A DNA stretch of 64,000 nt from Corynebacterium yonathiae (GTDB lineage Bacteria > Actinomycetota > Actinomycetes > Mycobacteriales > Mycobacteriaceae). Each line of letters begins with the position of its first letter. Position 1 is the stretch's first letter. Positions 33,336 to 43,288 of the stretch are shown one piece after another. A model generated the notes under the pieces. That model did not search any database and was not told the origin of the DNA. It saw nothing but the letters and a program-made list of their open reading frames with translations. The stretch is from contig NZ_JAKOPM010000007.1 of assembly GCF_022288805.1 (NCBI RefSeq), forward strand, positions 41,019-105,018, read 5' to 3'. A program made the position numbers and the translations under genes.

Positions 33336-33354
33336 TTGAGTGACACGGACTCAA
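33336..33354 (+). promoter_or_regulatory. HAIR (HspR operator) upstream of dnaK
   Basis: TTGAGT-GACACGG-ACTCAA: perfect inverted 6-bp arms with the 7-bp spacer of the HspR-associated inverted repeat, just downstream of the SigH promoter. HspR, encoded at the end of this operon, should bind here and repress it. Confidence 0.88.
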
Positions 33355-33410
33355 GGTTGTGTGACTGGGTGTGAAAGTTCTGCTACAGTAGCGCTCGGAC
33401 GCAACGAGAA

Positions 33411-33431
33411 GTTGAGTCACTGACAGTCAAC
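33411..33431 (+). promoter_or_regulatory. Second HAIR-like element next to the dnaK start
   Basis: GTTGAGT-CACTGAC-AGTCAAC has HAIR spacing with one swapped base pair in the right arm (AGTCAA instead of ACTCAA). It lies 37 bp before the dnaK ATG. Confidence 0.6.
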
Positions 33432-33467
33432 TTTATTTATTACCCCAAGATAAAAGGAGAAGAAATC

Positions 33468-35318
33468 ATGGGACGCGCAGTAGGTATTGACCTTGGTACG
33501 ACGAACTCCGTCGTTTCCGTACTGGAAGGTGGAGAGTCCACCGTTATCGCCAACTCTGAAGGCTCCCGCACCACGCCTTCCGTCGTTGCCTTTGCAAAGA
33601 ACGGCGAAATTCTGGTTGGTCAGTCCGCCAAGAACCAGGCGGTAACCAACGTTGATCGCACCATTCGCTCCGTTAAGCGCCACATCGGCTCTGACTGGAA
33701 GATCAACATTGATGACAAGGACTACACCTCCCAGGAGATCTCTGCTCGCACGCTGATGAAGCTGAAGCGCGACGCAGAGGCTTACCTCGGTGAGGACGTT
33801 ACTGACGCCGTTATTACTGTTCCTGCATACTTCGAGGACGCACAGCGCCAGGCCACCAAGGAAGCTGGCCAGATTGCAGGCTTGAACGTGCTCCGTATTG
33901 TCAACGAGCCAACCGCAGCCGCTTTGGCTTATGGCCTAGAAAAGGGCGAGCAGGAGCAGACCATTCTGGTATTCGACCTGGGTGGCGGCACCTTCGACGT
34001 CTCCTTGCTGGAAATCGGCGATGGCGTGGTTGAGGTTATGGCAACCGCCGGCGATAACGAGCTGGGTGGCGATGACTGGGATCAGCGCATCGTTGACTGG
34101 CTGGTAGACCGTTTCAAGACCTCCCAGGGTGTTGACCTGACCAAGGATAAGCGCGCCGTGCAGCGTCTGCGCGAGGCTGCAGAGAAGGCGAAGATTGAGT
34201 TGTCCTCCTCCCAGCAGGCCAATATCAACCTGCCGTACATCACCGTTGACTCCGACAAGAACCCCCTATTCTTGGATGAGACTCTGACCCGTACCGAGTT
34301 CCAGAAGATTACCCAGGATCTGCTGGACCGCACCAAGGCTCCGTTCAACCAGGTCATCAAGGATGCTGACCTTTCCGTCGGCGATATCGACCACGTTGTT
34401 CTGGTTGGTGGTTCCACCCGTATGCCGGCCGTATCCGACTTGGTCAAGGAATTGACCGGTAAGGATGCAAACAAGGGCGTTAACCCGGACGAGGTCGTTG
34501 CAGTTGGCGCTGCCCTGCAGGCGGGCGTGCTGCGTGGCGAGGTCAAGGACGTTCTGCTTCTTGACGTCACCCCGCTGTCCCTGGGCATTGAAACCAAGGG
34601 TGGCGTGATGACCAAGCTCATCGAGCGCAATACCACCATTCCGACGAAGAAGTCCGAGACCTTCACCACTGCAGAAGACAACCAGCCTTCTGTGCAGATC
34701 CAGGTCTTCCAGGGCGAGCGCGAGATGGCTACCGCCAATAAGCTGCTCGGCTCCTTCGAGCTTGGCGGCATTGCTCCAGCACCGCGCGGCGTTCCACAGA
34801 TTGAGGTTACCTTCGATATCGATGCCAACGGCATCGTCCACGTGACCGCAAAGGACAAGGGCACCGGTAAGGAAAACACCATCAAGATTCAGGATGGTTC
34901 CGGCCTGTCTCAGGAAGAAATTGACCGCATGGTCAAGGACGCCGAGCAGCACGCCGAAGAGGACAAGAAGCGCCGCGAGGAGCAGGAGCTGCGCAATAAC
35001 GCAGAGTCCACCTCCTACCAGACCCGCAAGTTCTTGGACGACAACGCTGACAAGGTATCCGAGGACGTCAAGACCAAGGTCACCGAGGCTGCTGATGCCG
35101 TCGATGAAGCTTTGAAGGGTGATGACCTCGAGGCCATCAAGTCCGCAGTGGAGAAGCTGTCCACCGAATCCCAGGAGATGGGCAAGCAGATTTATGAGGC
35201 ACAGGCTGCCGAGGCCGGTGCTGAGGGCGCTGCCGATGCTGGCGCTGCTCAGGGTGACCCGAACGTCGTCGACGCTGAGGTAGTTGACGAGGACGAGAAT
35301 AAGGATGGCAATAAGTAA
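33468..35318 (+). CDS. dnaK: Chaperone protein DnaK (Hsp70)
   Basis: 616 residues. ATPase domain with [53 protein letters not shown] and [12 protein letters not shown]; peptide-binding domain with [14 protein letters not shown] and [14 protein letters not shown]; a helical lid and an acidic tail. It is slightly shorter than E. coli DnaK, as in other Gram-positives, lacking the 24-residue ATPase insertion. It folds and protects proteins with GrpE and DnaJ encoded next. SD AAAGGAGAAG precedes the ATG. Regulated by SigH and HspR sites upstream. Stop and grpE start overlap (TAATG). Confidence 0.98.
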   Translation: MGRAVGIDLGTTNSVVSVLEGGESTVIANSEGSRTTPSVVAFAKNGEILVGQSAKNQAVTNVDRTIRSVKRHIGSDWKINIDDKDYTSQEISARTLMKLKRDAEAYLGEDVTDAVITVPAYFEDAQRQATKEAGQIAGLNVLRIVNEPTAAALAYGLEKGEQEQTILVFDLGGGTFDVSLLEIGDGVVEVMATAGDNELGGDDWDQRIVDWLVDRFKTSQGVDLTKDKRAVQRLREAAEKAKIELSSSQQANINLPYITVDSDKNPLFLDETLTRTEFQKITQDLLDRTKAPFNQVIKDADLSVGDIDHVVLVGGSTRMPAVSDLVKELTGKDANKGVNPDEVVAVGAALQAGVLRGEVKDVLLLDVTPLSLGIETKGGVMTKLIERNTTIPTKKSETFTTAEDNQPSVQIQVFQGEREMATANKLLGSFELGGIAPAPRGVPQIEVTFDIDANGIVHVTAKDKGTGKENTIKIQDGSGLSQEEIDRMVKDAEQHAEEDKKRREEQELRNNAESTSYQTRKFLDDNADKVSEDVKTKVTEAADAVDEALKGDDLEAIKSAVEKLSTESQEMGKQIYEAQAAEAGAEGAADAGAAQGDPNVVDAEVVDEDENKDGNK

Positions 35319-36025
35319 TGACTCAGGACAGCGGAATGCCGCACAACCCAGGCGACCCGGAAAACACGGATCCGGAGGCTACCTCGGCTGACCGCGCTGA
35401 GGCTGCTGCCGAGCAGGCTGAGGAGGCCCAGGCCGCGCAGGAAGCGCAGGCCGATGCCACCGAAGAAGCCGAGCTGGATCCCACCCTCGATGCTGACCTC
35501 GAAGAAGCGCTGGCAGATGTCAACGCCGATGAGGTAGAGGCCGAAGCTGCGGGCGAAGAGCCCGCCGGCACCGGCGTTAGCGATGTGGAAGCACAGTTGG
35601 CAGAACGCACGGAAGACCTGCAGCGTCTGAATGCGGAATACACCAACTACCGTCGCCGCACCGAGCGCGACCGCCAAGCGGTAATCGAGACCGCCAAGGC
35701 CAAGGTCATCGCAGATTTCCTGCCTGTCCTTGATGACCTGGAACTGGCCGATGAACACGGTGACTTGGAAGGCCCGCTCAAGGCGTTTGCGGATAAGCTC
35801 CAGGACACTCTGGCGAAGCACGAACTCGCTGCCTTCGGTGAAGAGGGCGATGCCTTCGACCCGGAGATCCACGAGGCCGTGCAGGACTTGTCCTCAGGCG
35901 ATGAGCAGGTGCTCGGCACTGTGCTGCGCAAGGGCTACCGTGTGGGCGACAGGCTCGTGCGCAATGCCCTGGTCATCATCGCGGACCCCAGCGATGAGTC
36001 CAGCAGCTCGGAAGACTCCGAGTAA
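35318..36025 (+). CDS. grpE: Nucleotide exchange factor GrpE
   Basis: 235 residues. A long acidic, Ala/Glu-rich N-terminus (about 95 residues) precedes the coiled coil ([24 protein letters not shown]) and the beta-wing domain ([55 protein letters not shown] with small changes), then an acidic tail. It releases ADP from DnaK. Translationally coupled to dnaK. It is followed by an intrinsic terminator. Confidence 0.96.
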   Translation: MTQDSGMPHNPGDPENTDPEATSADRAEAAAEQAEEAQAAQEAQADATEEAELDPTLDADLEEALADVNADEVEAEAAGEEPAGTGVSDVEAQLAERTEDLQRLNAEYTNYRRRTERDRQAVIETAKAKVIADFLPVLDDLELADEHGDLEGPLKAFADKLQDTLAKHELAAFGEEGDAFDPEIHEAVQDLSSGDEQVLGTVLRKGYRVGDRLVRNALVIIADPSDESSSSEDSE

Positions 36026-36032
36026 ATAACAT

Positions 36033-36080
36033 AAAGGGCGCCCTGGGAACTGACTATTGACCTTCCCGCGGCGCCCTTTT
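36033..36080 (+). terminator. Terminator inside the chaperone operon (after grpE)
   Basis: AAAGGGCGCC (36033-36042) pairs with GGCGCCCTTTT (36070-36080), a 10-bp stem followed by T-rich sequence, in the 96-bp gap between grpE and dnaJ. It should lower dnaJ-hspR expression relative to dnaK-grpE. Confidence 0.8.
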
Positions 36081-36121
36081 ACTTAACTTTATCGATTCTC
36101 TTTGAAAGGAGGAGATGCCCA

Positions 36122-37327
36122 GTGAGCGCTAAACCCGAATGGGCAGACAAAGATTATTATGCGGATCTGGGGGTCTCCTCGTCCGCAGATCAGAACGAGA
36201 TTAAGCGTGCCTACCGCAAGCTAGCGCGTGAAAACCACCCCGATACCCACCCGGACGACCCCGCAGCAGCGGAAAGGTTCAAGAAGGTTGCGGAAGCCTA
36301 CGACGTGCTTTCCGACGCCTCTGAGCGCCAGGAATACGACCAGTTCAAGATCATGCTCCGCAACGGTGGCGGTTTTGGACGGATGGGAGGCGCCGGATTT
36401 CCCGGCGGGTTTCGATCCACGCGCATGGGTGGACAAGGTGCGCAAGAATTCGACCTCTCGGACCTCTTCGGAGGATCCGCTGGAGGAGCGGCTCAAGGCG
36501 GCGGTGTTGGGGATATCTTCGGTAGCGTTTTCAACCGCGGCGGTAGTGCTGGCCACTCAGCTAAACCGTCGCGGGGGGCCGACGTCGAAACGGAAATAAC
36601 CCTTGCCTTCCGCGAGGCCGCCAAGGGAACCACCATCCCCCTGGCACTGAGCGGCAATGCGCCGTGTACCACGTGCCACGGCTCTGGTTCCGCCTCCGGC
36701 AAGACCTCTACCTGTGGCACCTGTAGCGGCACCGGCTTTACCTCGGAAAACCGCGGCGCCTTCGGCTTTTCTTCCCCCTGCAAGGATTGCGATGGCACCG
36801 GCCGCCGCATCACGGACCCCTGTAAGGACTGCCACGGTACCGGCACGGTTCATCGCACCCGCAATATCACCGTGCGCATCCCGGCCGGGGTCATCGATGG
36901 CCAAAAGGTCCGCCTTGCGGGTCAGGGCGAAGCAGGCCCTAACGGCACTCCCGCCGGTGACCTCTTTGTAGCGGTGACTGTAAAGCCGGACAAAGTTTTC
37001 ACCCGCGAGGGCGATGACCTGCACGTTACCGTTCCGGTTTCCTTCACGGAGCTGGCCCTGGGCGATACCATCGCGGTTCCTACCTTGGATAACCCGGTAC
37101 GCGTGAAGATCCCGGCTGGCACGCCGGACGGGCGGACGTTGAGGGTGCGCGGGAGGGGCATCGCCAAGCGCGGGGGCAACTCCGGTGATCTGTTGGTTAG
37201 CGTGCAGGTTACCGTGCCCACCAAGCTCGATGCTGCCGCCTCCAGTGCCCTGCGCACCTATGCTCAAGCGGAAAAGGACTCCGGTTTCAACCCACGTGCG
37301 GGTTGGGCCGGCGCCGAGAATGCTTAA
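36122..37327 (+). CDS. dnaJ: Chaperone protein DnaJ (Hsp40)
   Basis: 401 residues from GTG 36122 (SD AAAGGAGGAG, 8 nt). The J domain (10-70) has [20 protein letters not shown] and the HPD motif in NHPDTHP. A Gly/Phe-rich linker follows, then four zinc-binding repeats ([32 protein letters not shown]) and the C-terminal substrate domain. A type I DnaJ, the DnaK co-chaperone. A second DnaJ without zinc variation is not present here. Confidence 0.97.
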   Translation: MSAKPEWADKDYYADLGVSSSADQNEIKRAYRKLARENHPDTHPDDPAAAERFKKVAEAYDVLSDASERQEYDQFKIMLRNGGGFGRMGGAGFPGGFRSTRMGGQGAQEFDLSDLFGGSAGGAAQGGGVGDIFGSVFNRGGSAGHSAKPSRGADVETEITLAFREAAKGTTIPLALSGNAPCTTCHGSGSASGKTSTCGTCSGTGFTSENRGAFGFSSPCKDCDGTGRRITDPCKDCHGTGTVHRTRNITVRIPAGVIDGQKVRLAGQGEAGPNGTPAGDLFVAVTVKPDKVFTREGDDLHVTVPVSFTELALGDTIAVPTLDNPVRVKIPAGTPDGRTLRVRGRGIAKRGGNSGDLLVSVQVTVPTKLDAAASSALRTYAQAEKDSGFNPRAGWAGAENA

Positions 37328-37347
37328 GGCAGGAGGTGTGTTAAGAA

Positions 37348-37797
37348 ATGAGCACTGGAAAGGCAGAAGATTCCGGCACTGCGGTGTATGTGATTTCCGT
37401 TGCCGCGGAACTATCCGGAATGCACGCCCAAACTCTGCGCACCTATGACCGCATGGGATTGGTCTCCCCGGCTCGTACTCGGGGTGGTGGCCGCCGCTAC
37501 TCCGATCGGGACATTGAGTTGCTGCGCAAGATTCAGGCGCTGTCCCAAGACGATGGCGTCAATCTTGCCGGAATCAAGTCCATCATCGAGTTGACCGAGG
37601 AACGCGATCGTCTTGAGGCCGAGCGCGATGCCCTAGCCGAAGAGGTTCGGGCCCTGCGCGAGGAGGCTGCTGGACGTCGCTCGCGGCGCAGCGGTGAACT
37701 TGTTCATGTCCCTCGGTCTACCTCCGTGGTGATGTGGAGCCCGCGTACCGCGCGCGAGCGCAAACGCGCCCGCAGCCGGGGACACGGTCAGGACTAA
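37348..37797 (+). CDS. hspR: Heat shock repressor HspR (MerR family)
   Basis: 149 residues. MerR-type winged helix: VYVISVAAELSGMHAQTLRT, YDRMGLVSPARTRGGGRRYS, then IELLRKIQALSQDDGVNLAG and a coiled coil; a basic C-terminal tail follows. HspR with DnaK as co-repressor binds HAIR sequences. Three such sites are in this window (two before dnaK, one before clpB), so it regulates its own operon and clpB. AGGAGG is 12 nt upstream of the ATG. Confidence 0.95.
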   Translation: MSTGKAEDSGTAVYVISVAAELSGMHAQTLRTYDRMGLVSPARTRGGGRRYSDRDIELLRKIQALSQDDGVNLAGIKSIIELTEERDRLEAERDALAEEVRALREEAAGRRSRRSGELVHVPRSTSVVMWSPRTARERKRARSRGHGQD

Positions 37798-37822
37798 AGC
37801 TCTCTGCAGACGAGTTAAACCC

Positions 37823-37860
37823 AACCCCGCAACCAGCTTTCCCGCTGGCTGCGGGGTTTT
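37823..37860 (+). terminator. Intrinsic terminator of the dnaK-hspR operon
   Basis: AACCCCGCAACCAGC ... GCTGGCTGCGGGGTT: long GC stem with one mismatch, followed by TTTTC. It lies 26 bp past the hspR stop. Confidence 0.88.
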
Positions 37861-37926
37861 CTTCTGCTTGCACATTGGCGTCGCAATGCGAATGCTTGCA
37901 AAGGAAGTGACCGCAATCAGTGCATA

Positions 37927-37976
37927 TTGCAAAGTTTGGGGTTAGTATATCCAGCAAGCGGGTGACCTACGGCACA
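37927..37976 (+). promoter_or_regulatory. Candidate RamB and GlxR sites upstream of ald
   Basis: TTGCAAAGTTTG (37927-37938) is, in reverse complement, CAAACTTTGCAA, a close match to the RamB motif. GGTGACCTACGGCACA (37961-37976) fits the GlxR/CRP consensus TGTGA-N6-TCACA at 8 of 10 positions. A second TTGCAAAG is at 37896. Both regulators are known to act on ald in C. glutamicum; here the sites are sequence-based predictions. Confidence 0.5.
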
Positions 37977-38040
37977 TTAGTGTCCGGTGGTGTCTCGCAA
38001 CACTTTTATCTTAAGTCTTCTCCTGGAAAGGACACGCACC

Positions 38041-39561
38041 ATGACCTTGTATGCAGCCCCGGAAACCGAAGGTTCCATCGTTGACTTTCGCGAACGCTAT
38101 GACAACTACATTGGCGGCCAGTGGGTAGCACCCGTCGACGGTGAATATATGGACAACATCAGTCCGGTCAACGGCGAGGTATTTTGCCAAGTGGCCCGCG
38201 GCAAGGAAGCCGATATCAACCTGGCTATCGACGCCGCGGAGAAAGCCTTCGAAACCTTCGGTAAAACCACTCCAGCCGAGCGCGCATTGCTCCTGCACCG
38301 TATTGCGGACCGTATCGAGGAAAATCTGGAAAAGATTGCGGTCGCTGAAACCTGGGAGAACGGAAAGGCCGTGCGCGAAACCCTTGCCGCTGATATTCCG
38401 CTCGCGGTAGACCACTTCCGCTACTTCGCCGGCGCCATCCGGGCCCAAGAAGGCCGCCTATCCCAGCTCAACCAGGACACCGTGGCCTATCACTACCATG
38501 AGCCGCTCGGCGTAGTAGGCCAGATCATCCCGTGGAATTTCCCGCTGCTTATGGCCGCTTGGAAAATCGCACCCGCACTGGCTGCGGGAAACTGCATCGT
38601 TATGAAGCCAGCGGAACAAACTCCGGCATCCATCCTGCTGCTCATGGATATTATCGGTGATCTCCTCCCTGCCGGCGTGCTCAATATTGTCAACGGACTA
38701 GGTGAGGAGGCTGGCGCGGCACTTTCCGGCTCGGATCGCATCGCCAAGATTGCCTTCACTGGCTCTACTCCGGTGGGCAAGATCATCAACAAAGCCGCCG
38801 CAGACAAGGTCATCCCCGTAACCCTGGAACTGGGCGGTAAATCCCCATCTATCTTCTTTAAAGACATCATGGATGAAGATGACTCCTACTTGGAAAAGTG
38901 CGTGGAGGGTTTTGTCATGTTCGCCCTCAACCAAGGCGAGGTCTGCACCTGTCCATCCCGAGCCCTGGTCCATGAGGATATTGCGGATAAGTTCTTGGAG
39001 CTGGCCATTGAGCGCGTAAAGAAGATCAAGATTGGCCACCCACTTGATACGGAGACCATGATGGGCGCGCAGGCTTCCCAGGAACAGATGGACAAGATTA
39101 AGCAGTATCTGGAGATTGGTCCGCAGGAGGGTGCGGAGACCCTCATTGGTGGGCATGTGAACGAGGTGGAAGGCCTGGAAAAGGGCTACTACATTGAGCC
39201 CACCGTGTTTAAGGGGAATAACGATATGCGCATCTTCCAAGAGGAGATCTTCGGTCCAGTGCTTTCTGTGGCTACGTTTAAGGACTATGACGAGGCGATT
39301 GCCATCGCTAATGCCACTAACTTTGGTCTCGGTGCTGGGGTGTGGTCGCGTAGTCAAAACATTTGCTACCGCGCCGGCCGCGATATTCAGGCCGGCCGTG
39401 TATGGGTAAACCACTACCACGACTACCCAGCACACAGCGCCTTTGGTGGCTACAAGGAGTCTGGCCTTGGCCGTGAGAACCACTTAATGATGCTGGGGCA
39501 CTATCAGGAGACCAAGAATATGTTGGTCTCCTACTCGGATCAGCCGGCCGGCTTGTTCTAA
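38041..39561 (+). CDS. ald: Acetaldehyde dehydrogenase (Ald)
   Basis: 506 residues from ATG 38041 (SD GGAAAGGA, 8 nt), the same length as C. glutamicum Ald (cg3096), which sits beside hspR as here. ALDH motifs: [31 protein letters not shown], the Glu in [13 protein letters not shown], and the catalytic Cys in [17 protein letters not shown]. The C-terminal [20 protein letters not shown] and [14 protein letters not shown] are typical of this subfamily. It oxidises acetaldehyde to acetate with NAD, the second step of ethanol use. Confidence 0.92.
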   Translation: MTLYAAPETEGSIVDFRERYDNYIGGQWVAPVDGEYMDNISPVNGEVFCQVARGKEADINLAIDAAEKAFETFGKTTPAERALLLHRIADRIEENLEKIAVAETWENGKAVRETLAADIPLAVDHFRYFAGAIRAQEGRLSQLNQDTVAYHYHEPLGVVGQIIPWNFPLLMAAWKIAPALAAGNCIVMKPAEQTPASILLLMDIIGDLLPAGVLNIVNGLGEEAGAALSGSDRIAKIAFTGSTPVGKIINKAAADKVIPVTLELGGKSPSIFFKDIMDEDDSYLEKCVEGFVMFALNQGEVCTCPSRALVHEDIADKFLELAIERVKKIKIGHPLDTETMMGAQASQEQMDKIKQYLEIGPQEGAETLIGGHVNEVEGLEKGYYIEPTVFKGNNDMRIFQEEIFGPVLSVATFKDYDEAIAIANATNFGLGAGVWSRSQNICYRAGRDIQAGRVWVNHYHDYPAHSAFGGYKESGLGRENHLMMLGHYQETKNMLVSYSDQPAGLF

Positions 39562-39584
39562 AAGCTCTTCCCAAGGTGGGCGGC

Positions 39585-40751
39585 CTAGTGCGCCCGTGCT
39601 ACCTGGCCTAGCCCCCGCAGGAACTGTGGGTCCTCCCAATAGGTGCCGTGGTCACCAGGAAGGTTATCTGCGCCGGGAAGGGGAGTGGCACCAAAGGCAT
39701 CGGTGGTGGGATCGGGGCCATGAATGCCACCTTTAGGCCCCGTCGCGATTGCGATGGGGTCGTTGGCATTTGTAGCTGCCCAGATACGACCGTGGAGCTC
39801 TGTAGCGTGGCCAGCACCGGTGCCAGGGCTGCCGACGAGCACGACATCGTCAGCAATCTTGTCCTCCTTAGCGGCGTGCCCGGTGACAACAGAGCCATAG
39901 GAATATCCCACCACGGTTCGCTTGGCCTGCGGATAGCGTGCACCAAGCGAGCGCTGAAACCGGACGAGCTCTTGGCTGGCGGTGCGGGCGGGATCGGCAT
40001 GAACCGCTCGGGGCAGGGAAGACGGTGCTTGGTAGCCCAACCACACCACGGCCGGACCGCCGCTGGCTTTAGCTAGGTTGCGGCCGCGGTCCACCGCGCG
40101 TTGCCAAGTAGCGGGATCGGAGGAATGAACTCCTTCGACAAATGTGGTGAGCGATGCCGGCGTAGTACGGAAGCCGCCGGGATCCACCATGGCTACGAGT
40201 CGGCCGTCGCCTGCTTCTAATACCTTCATATCAAGGTTCTTTGCGGCCAGCTTAGCCACGTGCCCGTTAGATTGGGCTAGGTTAATCTCGTGAATAGTCT
40301 CCAAAGGTAGATCGGAAAAATCTTCAAGCCGCACTGGAGGAGCAACACCAGCAGGCGTACACAGAGCGTCAATTTCTTGGGAGCAGAGCCAGTCGAGCGA
40401 ATCGCCCAGAGCCCGCACCTGCTGCAACAAAAGCCCAGCTGCGCTCGCCGCTGCGGCATTGCGCTCGTCTACCTGGCCGAGGAATGAGATGATACGGTCT
40501 TCCAGTTCCTCACGGCGGGCCTGCAGGTCGGCGTGGCGTTCAAGGGTAGCGGCAACCTGCTCCATCTGGTGCAACGGCGGTGTCAGCCAGTCGGTGTAGC
40601 CCGCCAGACTGGTACGGGCAGCGTCGCCGGCAGGTCCTTCCAGCGATAGGTTAGACCAATCCTGGCGGTCTTCTATAGTTCGAAGGTGTAGCTCAGAGCG
40701 GTCTGTGCGTAGTTGGTTGGCGCCATCTCTTAAAGCCGCTGAAAGGGTCAT
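39585..40751 (-). CDS. DUF1023 alpha/beta-hydrolase with helical N-terminal domain
   Basis: 388 residues from ATG 40751 (SD GGGAG, 7 nt), the start that overlaps the upstream stop as ATGA. Residues 1-110 are helical (LSAALRDGANQLRTDRSEL, MEQVAATLERHADLQARREE), like the WXG100-type helices often fused to DUF1023. The C-terminal half has the nucleophile elbow RTVVGYSYGSVVTGHAA and VVLVGSPGTGAGHAT, plus HGPDPTTDAFG and PGDHGTYW with the catalytic His. Substrate unknown; family members are cell-envelope associated esterases or lipases. Confidence 0.8.
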   Translation of the reverse strand: MTLSAALRDGANQLRTDRSELHLRTIEDRQDWSNLSLEGPAGDAARTSLAGYTDWLTPPLHQMEQVAATLERHADLQARREELEDRIISFLGQVDERNAAAASAAGLLLQQVRALGDSLDWLCSQEIDALCTPAGVAPPVRLEDFSDLPLETIHEINLAQSNGHVAKLAAKNLDMKVLEAGDGRLVAMVDPGGFRTTPASLTTFVEGVHSSDPATWQRAVDRGRNLAKASGGPAVVWLGYQAPSSLPRAVHADPARTASQELVRFQRSLGARYPQAKRTVVGYSYGSVVTGHAAKEDKIADDVVLVGSPGTGAGHATELHGRIWAATNANDPIAIATGPKGGIHGPDPTTDAFGATPLPGADNLPGDHGTYWEDPQFLRGLGQVARAH

Positions 40752-41011
40752 CGAGCGGCTCCCAATGACTGACCTAGTCGAGAATCCGCTTCGGCAGCGG
40801 TAGCAAGAAAGCTCCCGACAGAGCGCAATTGCTCGGTCGTCGCGACCTCGGTTGCGGTCACGGCACTGGACCAAGCGGACCGAGCCCGCTCCAGTGCGGC
40901 CGCGGTTCGGCAGCTGCTATCGAGCGCGGCCGTCGGTGGCGGCAGCGCAGGGCGGGAGAGAAGGGAACGGACATAATCGGGTAAGTGCGTGGGAATTTCT
41001 AAATAACTCAT
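40748..41011 (-). CDS. Small helical protein paired with the DUF1023 hydrolase
   Basis: 87 residues, mainly alpha-helical (TAAALERARSAWSSAVTATE, QLRSVGSFLATAAEADSRLG), with a Pro-rich N-terminal part. It overlaps the hydrolase start by 4 bp (ATGA). Size, helical content and pairing recall WXG100-like secretion partners, but no WXG motif is present. Function unknown. Confidence 0.62.
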   Translation of the reverse strand: MSYLEIPTHLPDYVRSLLSRPALPPPTAALDSSCRTAAALERARSAWSSAVTATEVATTEQLRSVGSFLATAAEADSRLGQSLGAAR

Positions 41012-41102
41012 GCTCCTAAGACTGATAGACCGGTCAGCTAAGCGCTAGGGATACAAAATCAGCCTGTGGATAACTCTGTCCCGCTGCATTACTTTGGGAG
41101 GC

Positions 41103-41918
41103 ATGAAGGTAGCAGCAGTGCAATTGACGTCCACCGGAAATATCGAAGAGAACCAAGAACTGGCCCTAGCCAAGATCCGTGAGGCGGCCGGAAACGGGGC
41201 GCGCCTTATCGTGCTGCCGGAGGCCACGTCCCAGAATTTCCGCTCGGGGCGTCTTGATGAGCAGGCACAGACGCTCGAAGGCCCGTTCGCCACGGCGATC
41301 CATGCGCTTGCAGAGGAGCTCGAGGTCACCGTCGTGGCCGGCATGTTTTGCCCAGCCGATACCGTGGAGCGCGATGGAAAGACCATTAATCGCGTGACCA
41401 ATACTGCGCTCATTGCAGGCCCCGGCGTGTTGGGCGGGTACGACAAGGTTCACACCTATGATGCCTTTGACTACCGCGAGTCGGATACGGTTTTAGCTGG
41501 TGAATCGCTGGTGGCCTTTGATGTGGACGACCTTATTGTGGGAGTGGCGACCTGCTACGATATCCGCTTCCCAGAGCAGTTTAAAGAGCTGGCCGGCCAA
41601 GGTGCCCAGCTCATTGTGGTGCCTACTAGCTGGGCGGACGGCCCCGGAAAACTGGAGCAGTGGCGCCTTCTTACGGCCGCGCGCGCCTTGGATTCCACTA
41701 GCTATATCCTCGCGGCCGGACAGTCGCGCCCGGGTGGTGACGCAGAGGCCGGCAATCCCTCCGGCCCGACGGGCATTGGGCATTCCACCATCGTCGATCC
41801 GAACGGCGTGCGCGTGGCCGAGGCCGGCTACGTGGATGACATCCTTTATGCCGAAATCGATCCGAATGAGGTAGCGAAAACCCGCCGCGCCCTGCCGGTT
41901 TTGACCGCTGTGGATTAG
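41103..41918 (+). CDS. Carbon-nitrogen hydrolase (nitrilase/omega-amidase superfamily)
   Basis: 271 residues from ATG 41103, the first ATG; TTG 41094 is an alternative. The Glu-Lys-Cys triad is visible: Glu in IVLPEATSQNF, Lys in YDKVHTYDAF, Cys in GVATCYDIRFPEQF. Members hydrolyse amides or omega-amides such as alpha-ketoglutaramate. The exact substrate is uncertain; a Nit2/omega-amidase-like or deaminated-glutathione amidase role is possible. The 3' end overlaps the convergent globin-reductase gene by 4 bp. Confidence 0.85.
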   Translation: MKVAAVQLTSTGNIEENQELALAKIREAAGNGARLIVLPEATSQNFRSGRLDEQAQTLEGPFATAIHALAEELEVTVVAGMFCPADTVERDGKTINRVTNTALIAGPGVLGGYDKVHTYDAFDYRESDTVLAGESLVAFDVDDLIVGVATCYDIRFPEQFKELAGQGAQLIVVPTSWADGPGKLEQWRLLTAARALDSTSYILAAGQSRPGGDAEAGNPSGPTGIGHSTIVDPNGVRVAEAGYVDDILYAEIDPNEVAKTRRALPVLTAVD

Positions 41919-43093
41919 GCGAGCGCCGCGTAGTCTTCCGGCTCCCAGCGCCCATCGCGGCCCCAGCTAAGGACGTCAATCTGCTGCTTGCCGACGCCCC
42001 TTTTAATCAATCCTTCCTTACCTTCCCCTACCTCTTCGGCCGGTCCGATAAGTAGAAAGCGCGGGGGAGTGCCTGTGGATAACTCCACCTCGTTGACTAC
42101 TACATCGGTCGGTTCCCCGGAAACCACATAGTCGGAACCGGGGGCCAATTCGCGGGCGTTGAGCAACCACGGATCCTTTTCTTCCCGCACGATCCGGCGC
42201 ACCGGTACGCCTAGGGACTCCAGGTTCTGCTGGAAGTAGGTGTCATAGTGGGCGCCGGGGCTGCCCGCCACGGCAAAGATGTGTGGTACTTGGACTTGGC
42301 TGCGGTCACCAGTGCTCAGCGCGGCGAGCGCCGCGCAGCGAGCCGTAGCCCAGCCGGTGCCGTAGGAAATGATGACCAGTTCACCTGCGCCTGCGTTGGG
42401 GAGGCTGATGCCGCCGGCGGGCTGGCCCAGCGTCCACCAATCGCCGGGCTGTGCGTGCGCGAGGGACCGGGAGGACGCGCCTGCAGCGGTAACGTGGAAG
42501 ACTACTTGCCCGGTTCCGTCGCTGGGTTGCGCAGGAGTAAGCATCCGCCATTGACCGGGCAAGTACTGTGTGGTCACGGGAAAGTGTTGTCCCGGCTGAT
42601 AGGGCACGGCTAAACCGGCTTCCACGCGAATAATAGAAGTATCGCGCGTGGGATGTTCCACAGCCATCACTTGTGCCGAATGTGCCGGTGCCTCGCCCGC
42701 GGCGTCGGACTCCCGTGCTGCCTCGGCCATTGTCTCGCATATCTGGTTAATGACGTCGCAGGAAAAGTTGTATTGATACTGCGTCAATGCCAATACCCGC
42801 AGGCCCGCCACGAGGGCGTCGGCAAAGCGGGAATATACCTCTGCGGGAAACCCATGTCGGCGGTGGTCGAGGGCGAGCTGGGTAAGCTTTGCGGAGACGT
42901 CGGCAAGCAAAGGCTTTCCAGGCTCCGTATGCTCAATCACCCACGCCAGCGCAGGTACCAGGGAGGTATGAGTATCGCGCATGGACAGGGCAAAAATCTG
43001 CCGGGATTCGGGCACCGCATTAAAGAAATGCTCGTGCACCGCATCGCGGTACTCTTCTGCGTGATTTCGAAAATGCTCGCCCAATTCCCACAT
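41915..43093 (-). CDS. Globin-domain flavin reductase (flavohemoprotein-like)
   Basis: 392 residues from ATG 43093. The N-terminal domain (about 1-130) is globin-like: WELGEHFRNHAEEYRDAVHE and, around the F helix, LALDHRRHGFPAEVYSRFAD, where a His is the candidate proximal heme ligand. Next is an FAD-binding barrel (PYQPGQHFPVTTQY, QWRMLTPAQP) and an NAD(P)H-binding domain (LVIISYGTGWATARCAALAA). The family detoxifies nitric oxide. The C-terminal 60 residues are unlike classic Hmp (the usual CGP motif of the reductase end is absent), so activity may differ. Confidence 0.78.
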   Translation of the reverse strand: MWELGEHFRNHAEEYRDAVHEHFFNAVPESRQIFALSMRDTHTSLVPALAWVIEHTEPGKPLLADVSAKLTQLALDHRRHGFPAEVYSRFADALVAGLRVLALTQYQYNFSCDVINQICETMAEAARESDAAGEAPAHSAQVMAVEHPTRDTSIIRVEAGLAVPYQPGQHFPVTTQYLPGQWRMLTPAQPSDGTGQVVFHVTAAGASSRSLAHAQPGDWWTLGQPAGGISLPNAGAGELVIISYGTGWATARCAALAALSTGDRSQVQVPHIFAVAGSPGAHYDTYFQQNLESLGVPVRRIVREEKDPWLLNARELAPGSDYVVSGEPTDVVVNEVELSTGTPPRFLLIGPAEEVGEGKEGLIKRGVGKQQIDVLSWGRDGRWEPEDYAALA

Positions 43094-43233
43094 GCTTGAC
43101 CATTCTAATGTGCGCCGCGTGCGGATTGGGGCAGAGCTAGTCGGCACGCGGCCACTGATCTTATAGTAAGCGGGGGTGAAAATGGGATCCTATGTTGTGG
43201 CTCACTTGGTGGAAGGTATTGTATTCCCTATCC

Positions 43234-43257
43234 GCTTGCCCTCTAACGGGGGCAAGC
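43234..43257 (+). promoter_or_regulatory. Hairpin in the gltS leader
   Basis: GCTTGCCC-TCTAACGG-GGGCAAGC, an 8-bp stem, 32 bp before the gltS ATG, downstream of the probable promoter. A possible leader hairpin affecting translation or transcription; no known riboswitch class is recognised. Confidence 0.4.
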
Positions 43258-43288
43258 CGCCATAATTGCACAGCTAGAAAGGGTCCTC

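Noticed and set aside
33047-33346. 99-codon minus-strand frame before the PorH-like gene
   Set aside because: Covers the SigH promoter and part of the HAIR of dnaK, has no SD and an Arg/His/Pro-rich random composition.
34082-34952. Antisense frames inside dnaK
   Set aside because: No start signal or recognisable domain; dnaK is unambiguous.
40752-40874. N-terminal extension of the DUF1023 hydrolase
   Set aside because: Cys/Arg-rich reading through the preceding gene; the ATGA overlap and SD support the start at 40751.
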